Shown: piece by piece, positions 8,327 to 17,744 of the stretch
Layout of the letters: each line of letters opens with the position of its first letter
Position numbering within the stretch: the stretch's first letter is position 1
Source of the DNA: GCA-2686265 sp036010965
Lineage (GTDB): Bacteria; Planctomycetota; UBA1135; GCA-002686595
DNA: 63,029 nt
Assembly (NCBI GenBank): GCA_036010965.1
Contig: DASCMO010000145.1
Span: 1 to 63,029, forward strand
Reading direction: 5' to 3'
The notes under the pieces: generated by a model
Seen by the model: only the letters and a program-made list of their open reading frames with translations
Databases searched by the model: none
What the model was told of the DNA's origin: nothing
Position numbers and translations under genes: made by a program

Positions 8327-9223
8327 CTAGCGCAGGAGAGCGCGGACGATGTCCTCGAACGGCTGGGCGGTGCTGGCGCAGGTGTAGGCGATGCGGTGGC
8401 GAGCGCAGGAAGTACGCCAGGCGTCCAGGCGCAGCTCGAGGCGCCGCTCGTAGGCGTTGGCCGTCGGCCGGTCGACACGCAAGCGCAGGCGCTCGCCGCC
8501 CTCCGGATCCCACCACTCGACTGCTCCCTGGGGCGGCGCGAACTCCAGGGGCGCGAGCAGCTGGACGGCACCCAGTTCACGCCCGCGACGCATCAGGCCC
8601 CCAAGGGCCGCGAACTCCACATCGAGCAAGTCCCCCACCACGAACACGCGCCCCGCATCGGCCAGGCGGCGCGGCGCGGCCAGCAGAGGAGCCAGTCCAC
8701 CGTCCCCGCTAGCCCGGCGGCCCTCCAGGAAACCGAGCATGGCGAGCGGATCGACCCGCGAGCGCAGGGTGAACTCGTGGGGCGAGGCGCCCTGGGGGGA
8801 CGACACGACGAGGCGCACGACGGCCCCGATGCGCAGACCGAGGCAGGCGAGGGCTGCGGCGACCTCCGCCGCGCGAGCCAGCTTGCCAGGTGGACCGACG
8901 CCCATGGAGGCGCTGGCGTCCACCAGGATCGCCCAGCGTTCGCCGGCCTCGCGGCGCGTGACGCGCACGAAGGGACGGTCCAGACGCGCCAGCAGACTCC
9001 AGTCCAGGGCGCGCAGGTCCTCGCCGGGTCGGTAGGGTCGATAGCCGGTGAACTCCTCGCCCCCGCCCGCCAGGGCTGAGCGGCCCGCACCCTCGCGCCG
9101 CTCCCGCGCACCGGACAGGCGCACGAGCAGACCCTCGACGCGGGCCAGGAAGTCGTCTCCGAACTGCACCGCCGGCGCGGGCAGATGCGGATCACCGCTG
9201 CGCGGTCGGGGATCGGGGCTCAT
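8327..9223 (-). CDS. DUF58 protein (VWA-like, MoxR-associated)
   Basis: A 298-aa cytoplasmic protein with the DUF58 core YRPGEDLRALDWSLLAR followed by FVRVTRREAGERWAILVD and ASASM. The latter is the degenerate VWA metal site typical of the family. These proteins act with a MoxR AAA+ ATPase and BatA/BatB-like membrane VWA proteins; no MoxR gene lies in this window, though the BatA-like gene at 5604-6854 is on the same strand. The ATG at 9223 has a good AAAGGAG Shine-Dalgarno about 12 bases upstream, which decides the start. The 3' neighbour expected from other genomes has been separated by inserted sequence. Confidence 0.88.
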   Translation of the reverse strand: MSPDPRPRSGDPHLPAPAVQFGDDFLARVEGLLVRLSGARERREGAGRSALAGGGEEFTGYRPYRPGEDLRALDWSLLARLDRPFVRVTRREAGERWAILVDASASMGVGPPGKLARAAEVAAALACLGLRIGAVVRLVVSSPQGASPHEFTLRSRVDPLAMLGFLEGRRASGDGGLAPLLAAPRRLADAGRVFVVGDLLDVEFAALGGLMRRGRELGAVQLLAPLEFAPPQGAVEWWDPEGGERLRLRVDRPTANAYERRLELRLDAWRTSCARHRIAYTCASTAQPFEDIVRALLR

Positions 9224-9422
9224 GGTCAGAGGACTCCTTTGCGGGTGGGACGCGGGGCGCCCGGACCTCAGGGAGACCTCCAGCCTCGCCCCTCGGCCCC
9301 CGTGGTGCAACGGCGGAAGTTTCGAGACAGGACAAGGAACGCGGATCGTGCGAAACGGCCTCGGTGGATGGCCCGTATGACCCTACCGTCCGAGCCCCCC
9401 TTCCCGCTCCAGCTGAACCCGC

Positions 9423-11405
9423 ATGCGATCCCCGAAGCCCACCCTCGCCGTCTCCTGCGCCCTGCTGCTCTGCGCACCCCTCTGCCCCACTTCGGCGGCC
9501 AGCGGGGATCCTCTCGCCGGCGTCGGGGAGCAGCCCGGACCCAACCCTCTGGCGACCGGCGACGACGGACTGCTCCCGTTTCCGAGCCTGCACTTCACCC
9601 GGCCCGACCCGGACTCCGCCACGGGCCTGCGACTCGCCTACCACCAGGAGATGCTGCGCGTGCCGAGCGGTTCCCTGCCCATCGACCCCTCGATCTGCAA
9701 TATCGCCGACGGCGTGTCCCCGGTGACGCCGATCCTCGTGGGCTTCGGCGTGGACGTGCACCCCGACCTGCTCTCTCCCACGGGCGAGCAAGGCGAGACC
9801 GTGCAGCGAGGCGCGCCGATCGCCCTGATCCACGCCGAGACCGGAGCGGCGATCCCGATCCTGACGGAGATGGACCGCAACAACCGGGAACGCGAGGAGT
9901 ACGCCCACCGCCATCCCCTGTGCATTCGCCCCCTGGCGCCGATGGAGATGGGAGCACGCTACATCGTGCTGCTCACGCGCGAGCTGCACGACATCGAAGA
10001 TGCCGCGCTCCCGACCCAGGCCGCCTTCAATCACCTGCGCGACGGGACCCCGAGCGGGGACCCGGCCATCGAGGGCTTGCGGGAACGCTACGAGGCTCTG
10101 TTCGAGATCGCCGGGAGAGCGGGTTGGGAGCGCGAGGAGCTGCTGCTCGCCTGGGAATTCCAGGTCGCCAGCGAGCGCTTCCTTCTGGGTCCAATTCGCG
10201 ACGTGCGCGCCCAGACACTCGCCGTGGCGGCCGCCGAGGGAGTGCCATACACGATCGAAGAAGTGCTGGAGTCTCCCAACGAGAACGTGGCCTGGCTGGT
10301 CAAGGGCACCTTCCAACCGGCCTCCTTCCTCAACGCGCGCAACGAATTGCAGCGCGTCAGTGACGAGGTCATCGAGCGTTCGGAACAAAGCTCCTCCTAT
10401 CCATTCACGATGCTGATCCCGCCCGCGGCCCGCAAGCGCGGGGGTCTGCCTCTGGTGCTCCTCGGCCATGGGCTGTTCGGAACCGGCGAGCGCTACATGG
10501 CGCGCCGCATCGGGCGCCGGCTGGTGCAGCCACTCAGCGCGCGCCACGACGCAGTCATCATCGCGACCGATTGGATCGGACTCTCAGGGGGCGACTTGAC
10601 CCTGATCCTGACCCAGGTAGTGCCGGACATCACCCGCATCCGCCTTGTGACCGATCGCCTCGTCCAGTCCCACGCCAACAACCTCGCCCTGGTGGAGCTG
10701 GCCCTGGGAAAGTTGCAGTCGGATCCGGCCATCGGCCGCACGCACCGCAAGCCGCTGCTCGACCCCAAGTCCGTCTTCTACTACGGCGTCAGTCTGGGTG
10801 GGATCCAGGGCGCTTCCCAGGTGGCGATCTCGCCGCGCATCTCGCGCGCCGTGCTGGCAGTCCCGGGCGCGGGCTGGTCGCACATGATCCAGCGCTCGAC
10901 GCAGTTCTCACCGATCGAACGGGTGATCGACCAACGCTATCCCGACCCCTTGACCCAGAACTTCTTCGCGGCCATCTTGCAGACCTTCTTTGATTTCTCC
11001 GATCCGGCCATCCTCGCACCCCTGATGCACGGAGACCCGAGCCAGCCGGATGCCCCGGCCAAGGTGGTCCTCCTGCAGGAAGCGATCGGGGACTGTCAGG
11101 TGCCGAACATGGCCACGGACCTGCTGGCGCGAGCGATCGGCGCCTCGCACCTCGAGGTCGCCACGGATCCCGTCTTCGGCCTCGGAACGATCAATGGTCC
11201 AACGAAGGCACCGGTTCTGACCCAGTTTCGCGTTCCCGACCGGCTCGAGGAGTTCATGCCGCCCGACGAGAACACCATCCCCCTGCGGGACAACGGTGTG
11301 CACAACGCAGCGGTCCTCCAGAAGGTCGCCTTCGAGCAGGTGGGCGGGCTGTTCTCGACGGGTCGCGTCTCCCACCCCTGCCGCGGGCGCTGCGACCCCG
11401 ACTGA
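9423..11405 (+). CDS. Large secreted alpha/beta hydrolase, substrate unknown
   Basis: A 660-aa protein with an N-terminal signal peptide (residues 1-26, PTSA-AS cleavage region). Residues about 40-320 form an N-terminal domain that I do not recognise. A C-terminal alpha/beta hydrolase domain begins around residue 345 at GLPLVLLGHGLFGTGE (oxyanion HG). The nucleophile elbow GVSLGG is at Ser457 and DNGVHN near residue 625 holds the likely catalytic His. The family is usually annotated only as secreted hydrolase; an esterase or lipase role is likely but unproven. The ATG at 9423 follows a roughly 200-bp gap that is divergent to the DUF58 gene. No PEP-CTERM or other sorting signal is present at the C-terminus. 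Confidence 0.8.
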   Translation: MRSPKPTLAVSCALLLCAPLCPTSAASGDPLAGVGEQPGPNPLATGDDGLLPFPSLHFTRPDPDSATGLRLAYHQEMLRVPSGSLPIDPSICNIADGVSPVTPILVGFGVDVHPDLLSPTGEQGETVQRGAPIALIHAETGAAIPILTEMDRNNREREEYAHRHPLCIRPLAPMEMGARYIVLLTRELHDIEDAALPTQAAFNHLRDGTPSGDPAIEGLRERYEALFEIAGRAGWEREELLLAWEFQVASERFLLGPIRDVRAQTLAVAAAEGVPYTIEEVLESPNENVAWLVKGTFQPASFLNARNELQRVSDEVIERSEQSSSYPFTMLIPPAARKRGGLPLVLLGHGLFGTGERYMARRIGRRLVQPLSARHDAVIIATDWIGLSGGDLTLILTQVVPDITRIRLVTDRLVQSHANNLALVELALGKLQSDPAIGRTHRKPLLDPKSVFYYGVSLGGIQGASQVAISPRISRAVLAVPGAGWSHMIQRSTQFSPIERVIDQRYPDPLTQNFFAAILQTFFDFSDPAILAPLMHGDPSQPDAPAKVVLLQEAIGDCQVPNMATDLLARAIGASHLEVATDPVFGLGTINGPTKAPVLTQFRVPDRLEEFMPPDENTIPLRDNGVHNAAVLQKVAFEQVGGLFSTGRVSHPCRGRCDPD

Positions 11406-11515
11406 AGGAAAGGAAGGCGCGCCCAACGGCGGAAGAGGCAGAGGAGATCCTGGCTGAGCGGCTATCCTGCGCTGGCACGCGCCCGGCGCGACCCGCCGAG
11501 CCACGGCCCCAAAAA

Positions 11516-12790
11516 ATGCACCTTCCCTTGCTCCGCTTCCTTCGTCACCTCGCCCTGGCAGTGACCGTCGCCGTCCTGACGGCTCTGGCCGTCGAGGGTG
11601 GCCAGCGCCTGTGGCTCGCGGCCCACGGCGAGCTCTACAGCGCGCGAGCGATGCGCGACACCCTGCTCGAGGCCCTCAGCGAGGCCACGGCTGACGTTCC
11701 CTTGCCCGGAGACGTGGTGGTCGAGACCGAGGCCCGGCGCAAGACACAGCTGCGCCCCCACCCCTACCTGGGCTTCAACGCGGACTTCGCGATCGAGCGC
11801 CTGGAACGGGACCTGAAATCCCACGGCATGGAGCGCAGGGACACCTTCTCGGTCCTCATCGTTGGTGGCTCGGTAGCCGCCGGCTTCAGCCACATGGGCC
11901 TCGAACGGATGACCGAGCGCCTGAACGCGGACCCGAGGCTCGCGGACCAGAAAGTACGGGCCCTCGCCTACGCCCGGGGCGGATTCAAGCAACCCCAGCA
12001 GCTGATCACGGTCGGCAACCTGCTCGGCCTGGGAATGAAGCCCGATGTGGTCCTGAACATCGACGGCTTCAACGAGATGGCCATCGGGAACGCGAACGTG
12101 GTGAACGGTTTCCACCCCCTGTACCCGTCCCACTCGCACTGGACACCGCTCCTGCTGGCGGGCTCTGCCGGCCTGCCGGCCCTCGAGCAGTACGCGGCGC
12201 TGGCTCGCGCGCGCGAAGACCTGGGGGCGCTGGTGCAGCGAACTCTCGACAGCGGCGTCCATCACAGCTCAATCCTCGGCAGGCATGCCCTGATGCGCGT
12301 GCAGCGACTGCGCGGCGAGATGGCCGCAGCGACGACAACCTACATCGACCTGCTGGAGAGTGACGACCTCGAACCGTACCTCACAGGGCCGGCGCTGCTC
12401 CCCGGCCAGGGCGGGTACCGGGTGACCGGGCGGAACTGGTATGAGTGCTCCCTCTCCCTCCATGCCATGTGCGAGCGGCGCTCGATCCTCTACCTGCACC
12501 TGCTCCAGCCGACCTTGCATCTTCCCGGCTCGAAGCCCTTGACCGAGGCCGAGATCGCGGGCGGGCACACCGGCCCGGACTGGATTGAGGGCGTGCAGAC
12601 CGGCTACCCGATCCTACGAGCGCGAGGCCGCCAACTGCAGGACGCCGGCGTCCCCTTCATCGACGCGTCGATGCTCTTCGCGGAAGTCAACGAGGAGCTC
12701 TACTACGACGCCTGCCACTTCGGGGTCGCGGGCCACGAGCGGCTGGCCGACGTGGTGGTCAATGCCCTGCTCGAGGCCCTGCCCGACTGA
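11516..12790 (+). CDS. Membrane-anchored SGNH/GDSL-type hydrolase
   Basis: A 424-aa protein with one N-terminal transmembrane anchor (residues 8-28, LALAVTVAVLTALAVEGGQ) and an extracytoplasmic SGNH hydrolase domain. Block I is LIVGGSVAAGF (Ser119), block III is NIDGFNEM (Gly/Asn region) and block V is DACHFGVAGH (Asp/His). Such proteins are acyl esterases or O-acetyltransferase partners acting on cell-surface glycans. The ATG at 11516 directly precedes the hydrophobic anchor. It is followed 19 bp later by the PQQ-propeller gene, so the two are probably cotranscribed. Two other SGNH domains occur in this window (24208 and 31151). Confidence 0.85.
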   Translation: MHLPLLRFLRHLALAVTVAVLTALAVEGGQRLWLAAHGELYSARAMRDTLLEALSEATADVPLPGDVVVETEARRKTQLRPHPYLGFNADFAIERLERDLKSHGMERRDTFSVLIVGGSVAAGFSHMGLERMTERLNADPRLADQKVRALAYARGGFKQPQQLITVGNLLGLGMKPDVVLNIDGFNEMAIGNANVVNGFHPLYPSHSHWTPLLLAGSAGLPALEQYAALARAREDLGALVQRTLDSGVHHSSILGRHALMRVQRLRGEMAAATTTYIDLLESDDLEPYLTGPALLPGQGGYRVTGRNWYECSLSLHAMCERRSILYLHLLQPTLHLPGSKPLTEAEIAGGHTGPDWIEGVQTGYPILRARGRQLQDAGVPFIDASMLFAEVNEELYYDACHFGVAGHERLADVVVNALLEALPD

Positions 12791-12809
12791 GACCGCCCAG
12801 CGCCAAACC

Positions 12810-14138
12810 ATGATCTACCTCCCTCTGCTGCCGCTGCTCGGCGCTCTCGTCGGCCCCACGCTCCCCGTGCAGGAGGACTGGCCTCTTTGGCGAGGTCCGC
12901 ACGGAAACGGCCACGCCGACGGGAACGCCCCGACCCACTGGGACGCGGACGACGTGCGCTGGGAGACCGCAATCCCCGGACGGGCCTGCTCGACCCCCGT
13001 CGTGAGCAGCGAGCGCATGTTCCTGACAACGGCCGTGCGCTCAAGCGAGGGAGAAGGTGCGCGCCACTGGCCGGGAGGCCGCGAGCCCTACCACGGCGGC
13101 GGCGGCGCCCTGGTCGAGCACTCCTTCGAGGTCTTCTGCCTCGATCTGGACACGGGTGAGGTGCGCTGGCGCAGGACGGCGATCGAGGCCACGCCCCACG
13201 AAGGGCACCACGGCACCTACGGCAGCTTCGCCTCCAACTCACCGGTCACCGACGGCGAACGCGTCTACGCCTTCTTCGGTTCGCGCGGGGTCTACTGCTA
13301 TGACCTCGACGGCAAGCTCGAATGGAAGAAGGACCTGGACACCGAGATGGAGATGCGCACGCAGTTCGGTGAGGGCACCGCCGCCACCCTGCACGACGGT
13401 CTGTTGATCCTCAACCTCGACCATGAGGGGGACTCATTCCTGATCGCTCTGGATTGCAAGAACGGGCGGAAGAAGTGGCGCACGCGCCGCGACGAGCGCA
13501 GCTCCTGGGGGGCGCCGCGGGCCGTGACGCACAAGGGAAAGACCCAGCTGGTGGTGACCGGCAGCGAGCGCGTCCGCGCCTACGACCCTCGCTCGGGGAA
13601 GGAGCTGTGGGCCTGCGGCGGCCTGGGTCCGAACCCGATCCCGACGCCCCTACAGTACGAGGACACGGTACTGGTGATGAGCGGCCACCCGCGCGGTCCG
13701 GCCCTGATGGCGATCCGCCTCGGCAAGAAGGGCGACCTGACGGGCAGTGACGCGGTGGTCTGGAACGCGCGGCGCGGGGCGGCCTACACGCCCTCCGCAC
13801 TGCTGATGGCGGATCGCCTGTACACCGTCACCGACCGCGGCAAGATGAGTTGCCTCGACGCGGGCAGCGGCGAGGCCCACTACCTCGAGCAGCGCCTGCC
13901 TCGCGGCCTCGCTTTCAAGGCCTCGCCGGTGAGCGTCGCTGATCGCATCTACCTCCTGAGCGAGTCGGGAGACGTGGTCGTGGTGAAGGCCACGAAGAAA
14001 CTCGAGGTGCTGGCCACGAACACGATCGATGCGGACGACATGTTCATCGCCTCGCCGGTGATCGTGGACGGAGCACTCTACCTGCGCAGCACCGAGCGCG
14101 TGCTACGCATCGGCGGCCCACGCGCCAGAGGTCGCTGA
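12810..14138 (+). CDS. PQQ-like beta-propeller protein (BamB-like), secreted
   Basis: A 442-aa protein with a short hydrophobic N-terminus (IYLPLLPLLGALVGPTL) and a domain opening WPLWRGPHGNGHAD, the standard beginning of planctomycete PQQ/BamB-like propellers. Repeated blades carry the pattern hydrophobic-xALDxxxGxxxW (FCLDLDTGEVRW, YDLDGKLEW, IALDCKNGRKKW, YDPRSGKELWA, CLDAGSGEAHY). It has no catalytic quinoprotein dehydrogenase residues I could point to, so a scaffold or binding role outside the cytoplasm is more likely than an enzyme. The ATG at 12810 is 19 bp after the SGNH gene. A GC-rich inverted repeat follows at 14163-14178. Confidence 0.85.
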   Translation: MIYLPLLPLLGALVGPTLPVQEDWPLWRGPHGNGHADGNAPTHWDADDVRWETAIPGRACSTPVVSSERMFLTTAVRSSEGEGARHWPGGREPYHGGGGALVEHSFEVFCLDLDTGEVRWRRTAIEATPHEGHHGTYGSFASNSPVTDGERVYAFFGSRGVYCYDLDGKLEWKKDLDTEMEMRTQFGEGTAATLHDGLLILNLDHEGDSFLIALDCKNGRKKWRTRRDERSSWGAPRAVTHKGKTQLVVTGSERVRAYDPRSGKELWACGGLGPNPIPTPLQYEDTVLVMSGHPRGPALMAIRLGKKGDLTGSDAVVWNARRGAAYTPSALLMADRLYTVTDRGKMSCLDAGSGEAHYLEQRLPRGLAFKASPVSVADRIYLLSESGDVVVVKATKKLEVLATNTIDADDMFIASPVIVDGALYLRSTERVLRIGGPRARGR

Positions 14139-14162
14139 TCCGCGGGCGCATAGCCTTCAGCG

Positions 14163-14178
14163 GAGGGCTTGAGCCCTC
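14163..14178. terminator. Inverted repeat between convergent genes, possible bidirectional terminator
   Basis: GAGGGCT and AGCCCTC form a perfect 7-bp inverted repeat around a 2-base centre, located between the stop codons of the PQQ protein (14138) and the PKD protein (14196). There is no T-tract, as is common in GC-rich genomes. Its position in a convergent intergenic gap is the main support. Confidence 0.45.
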
Positions 14179-14195
14179 AGCGGAGAGCAGGGCCC

Positions 14196-15977
14196 TCAGC
14201 GTCCCAGGATCTCGATCGAGTCGAGGACGAGTCGGTCCCGATCCAGACCGGCGGGCACGGTGTCCGTCACGATCAGGAGGTGCAGGCCTGTGTCCCAGGT
14301 CATCCCCGAGAGGTCGAAGTCGAAGTAGTGAAAGCTGCTGTCGCTGTCGGCCTCGGTGAACTCACGCAGGATCGTGTAGTCGATGCCGTCCGGGCTGACC
14401 ATTACCCAGGCCCGATCTCCGGGCTCGTAGGACAGAACCCAAGCCCACAGGCGCAGGCGCACGTCGACGGCCCCGGGCAACAGCGCGATGCGGCTCATGC
14501 TGCCGGTGTCCTTGATGCGCACGCTGCGCAGGCCCTCGTGCACCGCTCCCCCACCGACCATCACGTTGCCTTCGACCACCCAGGGCGCGACCCAGGCCCC
14601 CTCGCCGCCGAATAGGTTCGCCGACTCGAAGCCGTCGAAGGCGATCGCCGGCGGATTGACTGCCAAGCGCAAATCGTCGCTGGAGCGGTTCCCGGAGTCG
14701 TCCTCGACGGTCAGCACCAGATCGTGCACGCCCAGTGCAAGTTCCATCGTGGCGACCGGCGTTTCGGCCAGAAGGATTCCGTCCTCCGACCACTCGTAGG
14801 CAACGACAATCCCGTCAGGATCGTAGGACCCGCTGCCGTCGAGCTCCACGAGCGCCGAATCTGCGCCGCGCTCGATCGTCACGTCCAGGTCATCTCCAGC
14901 CTCGGCGACGGGGAGCTCCCCGAGGCTCACGACTCCGCGCACGATGACGTCATCGATCAGCACGTAGTCGGGGCCCACGCCCGAGGTCTCGGTCACGACG
15001 CGCAGCTCAAAGGCGGCCGACATGGTGGCGGCGCCCAGGTCGAGCAGGTACGTATGAAACTCCCCGTCGCTGTGTGCGGCGGTCAGCTCCATGACAGGCG
15101 TGAACTCGACGCCATCAGTGCTGACTTCCACGATCGCGCGGTCAGCTTCTTCGAAGTTCATGACCATGACCTCGACCGTCAGGCGCGGGTTGAGCAAACC
15201 CGAGAGATCGAGGGCCCTGGTGAGGGAGCCGGTGTTCTTGATGCGGCAGACTCGACCCTGCTCCCCGAGCACCGAGCCGAGCATCACATTCCCCACGGTC
15301 CACCACGGATCCAACCAGTTCCCCGATCCACCGCCGAAGGAACCAGATTCGAAATCCTCGCTCGCCACATTCTCGGCCACGCCGATCACGACGTTGTCGA
15401 GCCGCATCTGATCGAGGGCGCTGATGCCCATGGTTGCCGACAAGAATAACTGCTCGGTATCCCACACGCCGGGGGCCGCGAGGGTGTGCCACTCGCCGTC
15501 CTCGATGGCGGGTGTGATGATCGGAAAGATGGGGTCCGCCGGGTCGAGGTCGGGGGCAATCTGCAGGAACACGCCTGAGATGTGGGAGTAGTCCGCCCGG
15601 TAGTCAAGGCTGATGAGATCGAACGCGCCGCCCTCCTCCAGTTCGATGTAGACGCCCTGCTCATCCGGGCCCAGCCCGGGCGTGGTCTCAAAACCGTGCA
15701 TCGTCTCGCGCAGCAGTTCGAGGTGATGGAAATGTCCCTGGTCGAAGGAGTCCCAGCTGTTTCGCAACCAGAAGGCCTCCACGTACACGCCGTCGTCCAG
15801 GAAGTTCTGGCTGGTGAAGACCAGCCGGCCGCCCTCCATGGGCAAGTGCCCCGCCGGGACGCTCGGCGGATCGCTGAAGGTCACCGTGCGAATAACCTGA
15901 TCGCCGCCGGGGACGAAGGCACCCAGCGCTCCTAGGACGCAGAATGAAAGGATGATTATCGCGCGCGGGGCAGGCAC
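14196..15977 (-). CDS. Secreted PKD-domain protein with two homologous beta-sandwich modules
   Basis: A 593-aa exported protein: signal peptide at residues 1-20, then a beta-rich region, then a PKD-like domain (about 365-455, VELDGSGSYDPDGIVVAYEW). The segment around residue 220 (FESGSFGGGSGNW, VGNVMLGSV, IKNTGSLTRAL) is repeated around residue 465 (FESANLFGGEGAW, EGNVMVGGG, IKDTGSMSRIA). Both are followed by a strand-rich domain of about 120 residues, so the protein contains an internal duplication. The GTG start at 15977 is supported by AGGAGG about eight bases upstream. It has no membrane anchor or sorting tail. It probably binds carbohydrate or another surface polymer; no catalytic motif is visible. 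Confidence 0.78.
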   Translation of the reverse strand: MPAPRAIIILSFCVLGALGAFVPGGDQVIRTVTFSDPPSVPAGHLPMEGGRLVFTSQNFLDDGVYVEAFWLRNSWDSFDQGHFHHLELLRETMHGFETTPGLGPDEQGVYIELEEGGAFDLISLDYRADYSHISGVFLQIAPDLDPADPIFPIITPAIEDGEWHTLAAPGVWDTEQLFLSATMGISALDQMRLDNVVIGVAENVASEDFESGSFGGGSGNWLDPWWTVGNVMLGSVLGEQGRVCRIKNTGSLTRALDLSGLLNPRLTVEVMVMNFEEADRAIVEVSTDGVEFTPVMELTAAHSDGEFHTYLLDLGAATMSAAFELRVVTETSGVGPDYVLIDDVIVRGVVSLGELPVAEAGDDLDVTIERGADSALVELDGSGSYDPDGIVVAYEWSEDGILLAETPVATMELALGVHDLVLTVEDDSGNRSSDDLRLAVNPPAIAFDGFESANLFGGEGAWVAPWVVEGNVMVGGGAVHEGLRSVRIKDTGSMSRIALLPGAVDVRLRLWAWVLSYEPGDRAWVMVSPDGIDYTILREFTEADSDSSFHYFDFDLSGMTWDTGLHLLIVTDTVPAGLDRDRLVLDSIEILGR

Positions 15978-16422
15978 TGAAGGCTCCTCCTGGATACTCG
16001 TCGAAGGTACGCGACGCGCCCACCCTCATCGGCGCCAGTGTATCCCTGATCAGGGAATCCCGCCGGAGGGAACGTTTTGGCCTTCCACCCGTTCGGGTGG
16101 TTCTTCTCTGGCATTCGCTCCCTGGGTGCGCTATCGGGGTCGTAGGAGATGAGGGTGAAATAGCGCGAACCCCCATCGAAGAGCCCTTCCACCCTCCCAC
16201 TGATCCGTGCGAGCACGCCCATGGACCTGATCTTCTGGAGCTGCTTCTTCTCGGCTGGATTCCTCGCGGGAGCCGCCTGCGGCGGGCGCTTCCTGCATGT
16301 CCGTCCTCCCCGCTTCCTGGCCGAGGGAGCCCCACGGGCCTCCAGGGTCGCCGCCCTCGGGCACCGTGATTGAGCGCTGCTCGGGAATCGTGGAGTTGAG
16401 GTGCCCCCACTCATCGGATGAC
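15978..16422. other. 445-bp gap without a convincing gene
   Basis: This lies upstream of the PKD-protein gene and downstream of the sugar-transferase gene, both on the minus strand. A 152-codon open frame on the minus strand (about 16414-15956) has no recognisable motif, an atypical residue composition and overlaps the Shine-Dalgarno of the PKD gene. One internal stretch, GRVEGLFDGGSRYFTLISYD, looks protein-like but I cannot place it. The first bases before 15977 hold the AGGAGG ribosome binding site of the downstream gene. Confidence 0.5.
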
Positions 16423-17634
16423 CTAGTACGCCCCGCGACCTGAGAGCACCGCGCCGACTGTCCGCAGCAAGAGCAGAGCATCGGTCCAGGCGCTGCGTCC
16501 GCGCACGTATCGAATGTCCATGCGCACCCAGTCGCGAAAGAGAATCTCGCTGCGGCCGCTGACCTGCCAGGTGCAGGTCAAGCCTCCGGTGATGTCGAGG
16601 CGCTGACGCTGCCAGGGCTCGTACTCTCTCACCTCGTTCAGCTTCGGCGGGCGCGGGCCGACAAGGCTCATGTCGCCCCGCAGCACATTCCAGAACTGAG
16701 GCAGCTCGTCCAAGCTGGATCGGCGCAGGAATCGCCCGAGGGGAGTGATGCGCGGATCGTCGGCGATCTTGAAGACTGGCCCCTGCTGCTCGTTGCGCGG
16801 AATCAACTCCTCCCAGTTCTCCTCCGCTCCCTCTTCCATGGTGCGGAACTTGTAGAACACAAAGGGCCGCCCACCCAGGCCGGCACGCTGCTGACGGTAG
16901 AGGGCCCCCCCGCGACTGGTGAGGACGATCGCCGCGCCGATGACCAGGAACAGCGGCCAGAGCAGGAGCAACATCGTGGCAGAGACGACGATGTCGATGA
17001 GTCTCTTCGAGAGAGAGATCGACTGCACGAAGAGGCCCATGAGGTCCTCGACCGGGCGCGCACCCTGCTCCCCGGATGACGCTGGATCTCGATCCGAGTC
17101 AGCCTCGAAGCGGGGCGTGGAGGCCTTCCGCTCTTCCTTGCCTGAACCGCCAGAGCCACCCGAACCATTTTCCGGTGGGTCCTGCTTCTCATCCCTCCCG
17201 TTCCCGGTTCGCTCCTCAGGCGCGCGCTCGCTCGGTCGCGACCCCACGGTCACGTCCACGCCCTTCCCGCCGTCGGGCAGGGAGGCGCGGATCGTATCGG
17301 CCAGGATCCAGGCGCCCTCGCCGTCGGTCTCGGGCAAGATCACGGCGACCGTGTCCCGCCGCATCATCCCGACCACGTCCGAGCAACGTGCGCGCTTCCG
17401 CAGCAGTTCGCCGACGGACTGCCGGTCGGGAGCGTCGGGCTCCGTGGGGCGGAGCATGATCATGGAAAAGGTCCGGCCACTGCGGCGCGAGAGGTTGTAC
17501 TCCCTCCGCGCTGCGTACTCGAAGTCCTCGCTATTCAGGACCTCGGATGTCATCCGACGCCAGGCAAATACATGCTCCAGCGACGGGTTCGGGCGTCCGT
17601 CGTCGGGTGAATGCGATTCAATCCTCTGCGGCAT
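16423..17634 (-). CDS. Undecaprenyl-phosphate sugar-1-phosphate transferase with GGDEF-like N-terminal domain
   Basis: A 403-aa initiating glycosyltransferase of the WcaJ/WbaP (bacterial sugar transferase) family, which moves a sugar-1-phosphate from a nucleotide sugar onto undecaprenyl phosphate to start polysaccharide repeat assembly. The catalytic half begins with one membrane helix (about 212-235, IVVSATMLLLLWPLFLVIGA). It contains FVFYKFRTM, SSLDELPQFWNVLRGDMSLV, GPRPP and LTCTWQVSGRS. The N-terminal 140 residues look like a degenerate GGDEF domain (YNLSRRSGRTFSMIM, CSDVVGMMRRDTVAVILPET), with no GGDEF motif left. A Gly/Ser/Glu linker (about 140-185) joins the halves. The ATG is at 17634. 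It is the likely first gene of the polysaccharide locus; a promoter with a palindrome lies upstream at 17745-17772. Confidence 0.92.
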   Translation of the reverse strand: MPQRIESHSPDDGRPNPSLEHVFAWRRMTSEVLNSEDFEYAARREYNLSRRSGRTFSMIMLRPTEPDAPDRQSVGELLRKRARCSDVVGMMRRDTVAVILPETDGEGAWILADTIRASLPDGGKGVDVTVGSRPSERAPEERTGNGRDEKQDPPENGSGGSGGSGKEERKASTPRFEADSDRDPASSGEQGARPVEDLMGLFVQSISLSKRLIDIVVSATMLLLLWPLFLVIGAAIVLTSRGGALYRQQRAGLGGRPFVFYKFRTMEEGAEENWEELIPRNEQQGPVFKIADDPRITPLGRFLRRSSLDELPQFWNVLRGDMSLVGPRPPKLNEVREYEPWQRQRLDITGGLTCTWQVSGRSEILFRDWVRMDIRYVRGRSAWTDALLLLRTVGAVLSGRGAY

Positions 17635-17744
17635 GGAATCGTTACGCGGAGTGTGGGAGCCCTTGCGAGCGGGGACGGACGACCTGTCGCTGGCGAGATC
17701 CCCGGGGGAGAGGGGCAGATCATCGCTGCAAAACCCTGGTGAAC

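Noticed and set aside
15956..16414. 152-codon minus frame in the gap before the PKD gene
   Set aside because: No family motif, odd composition, and it overlaps the Shine-Dalgarno of the PKD gene; left as non-coding with a note.
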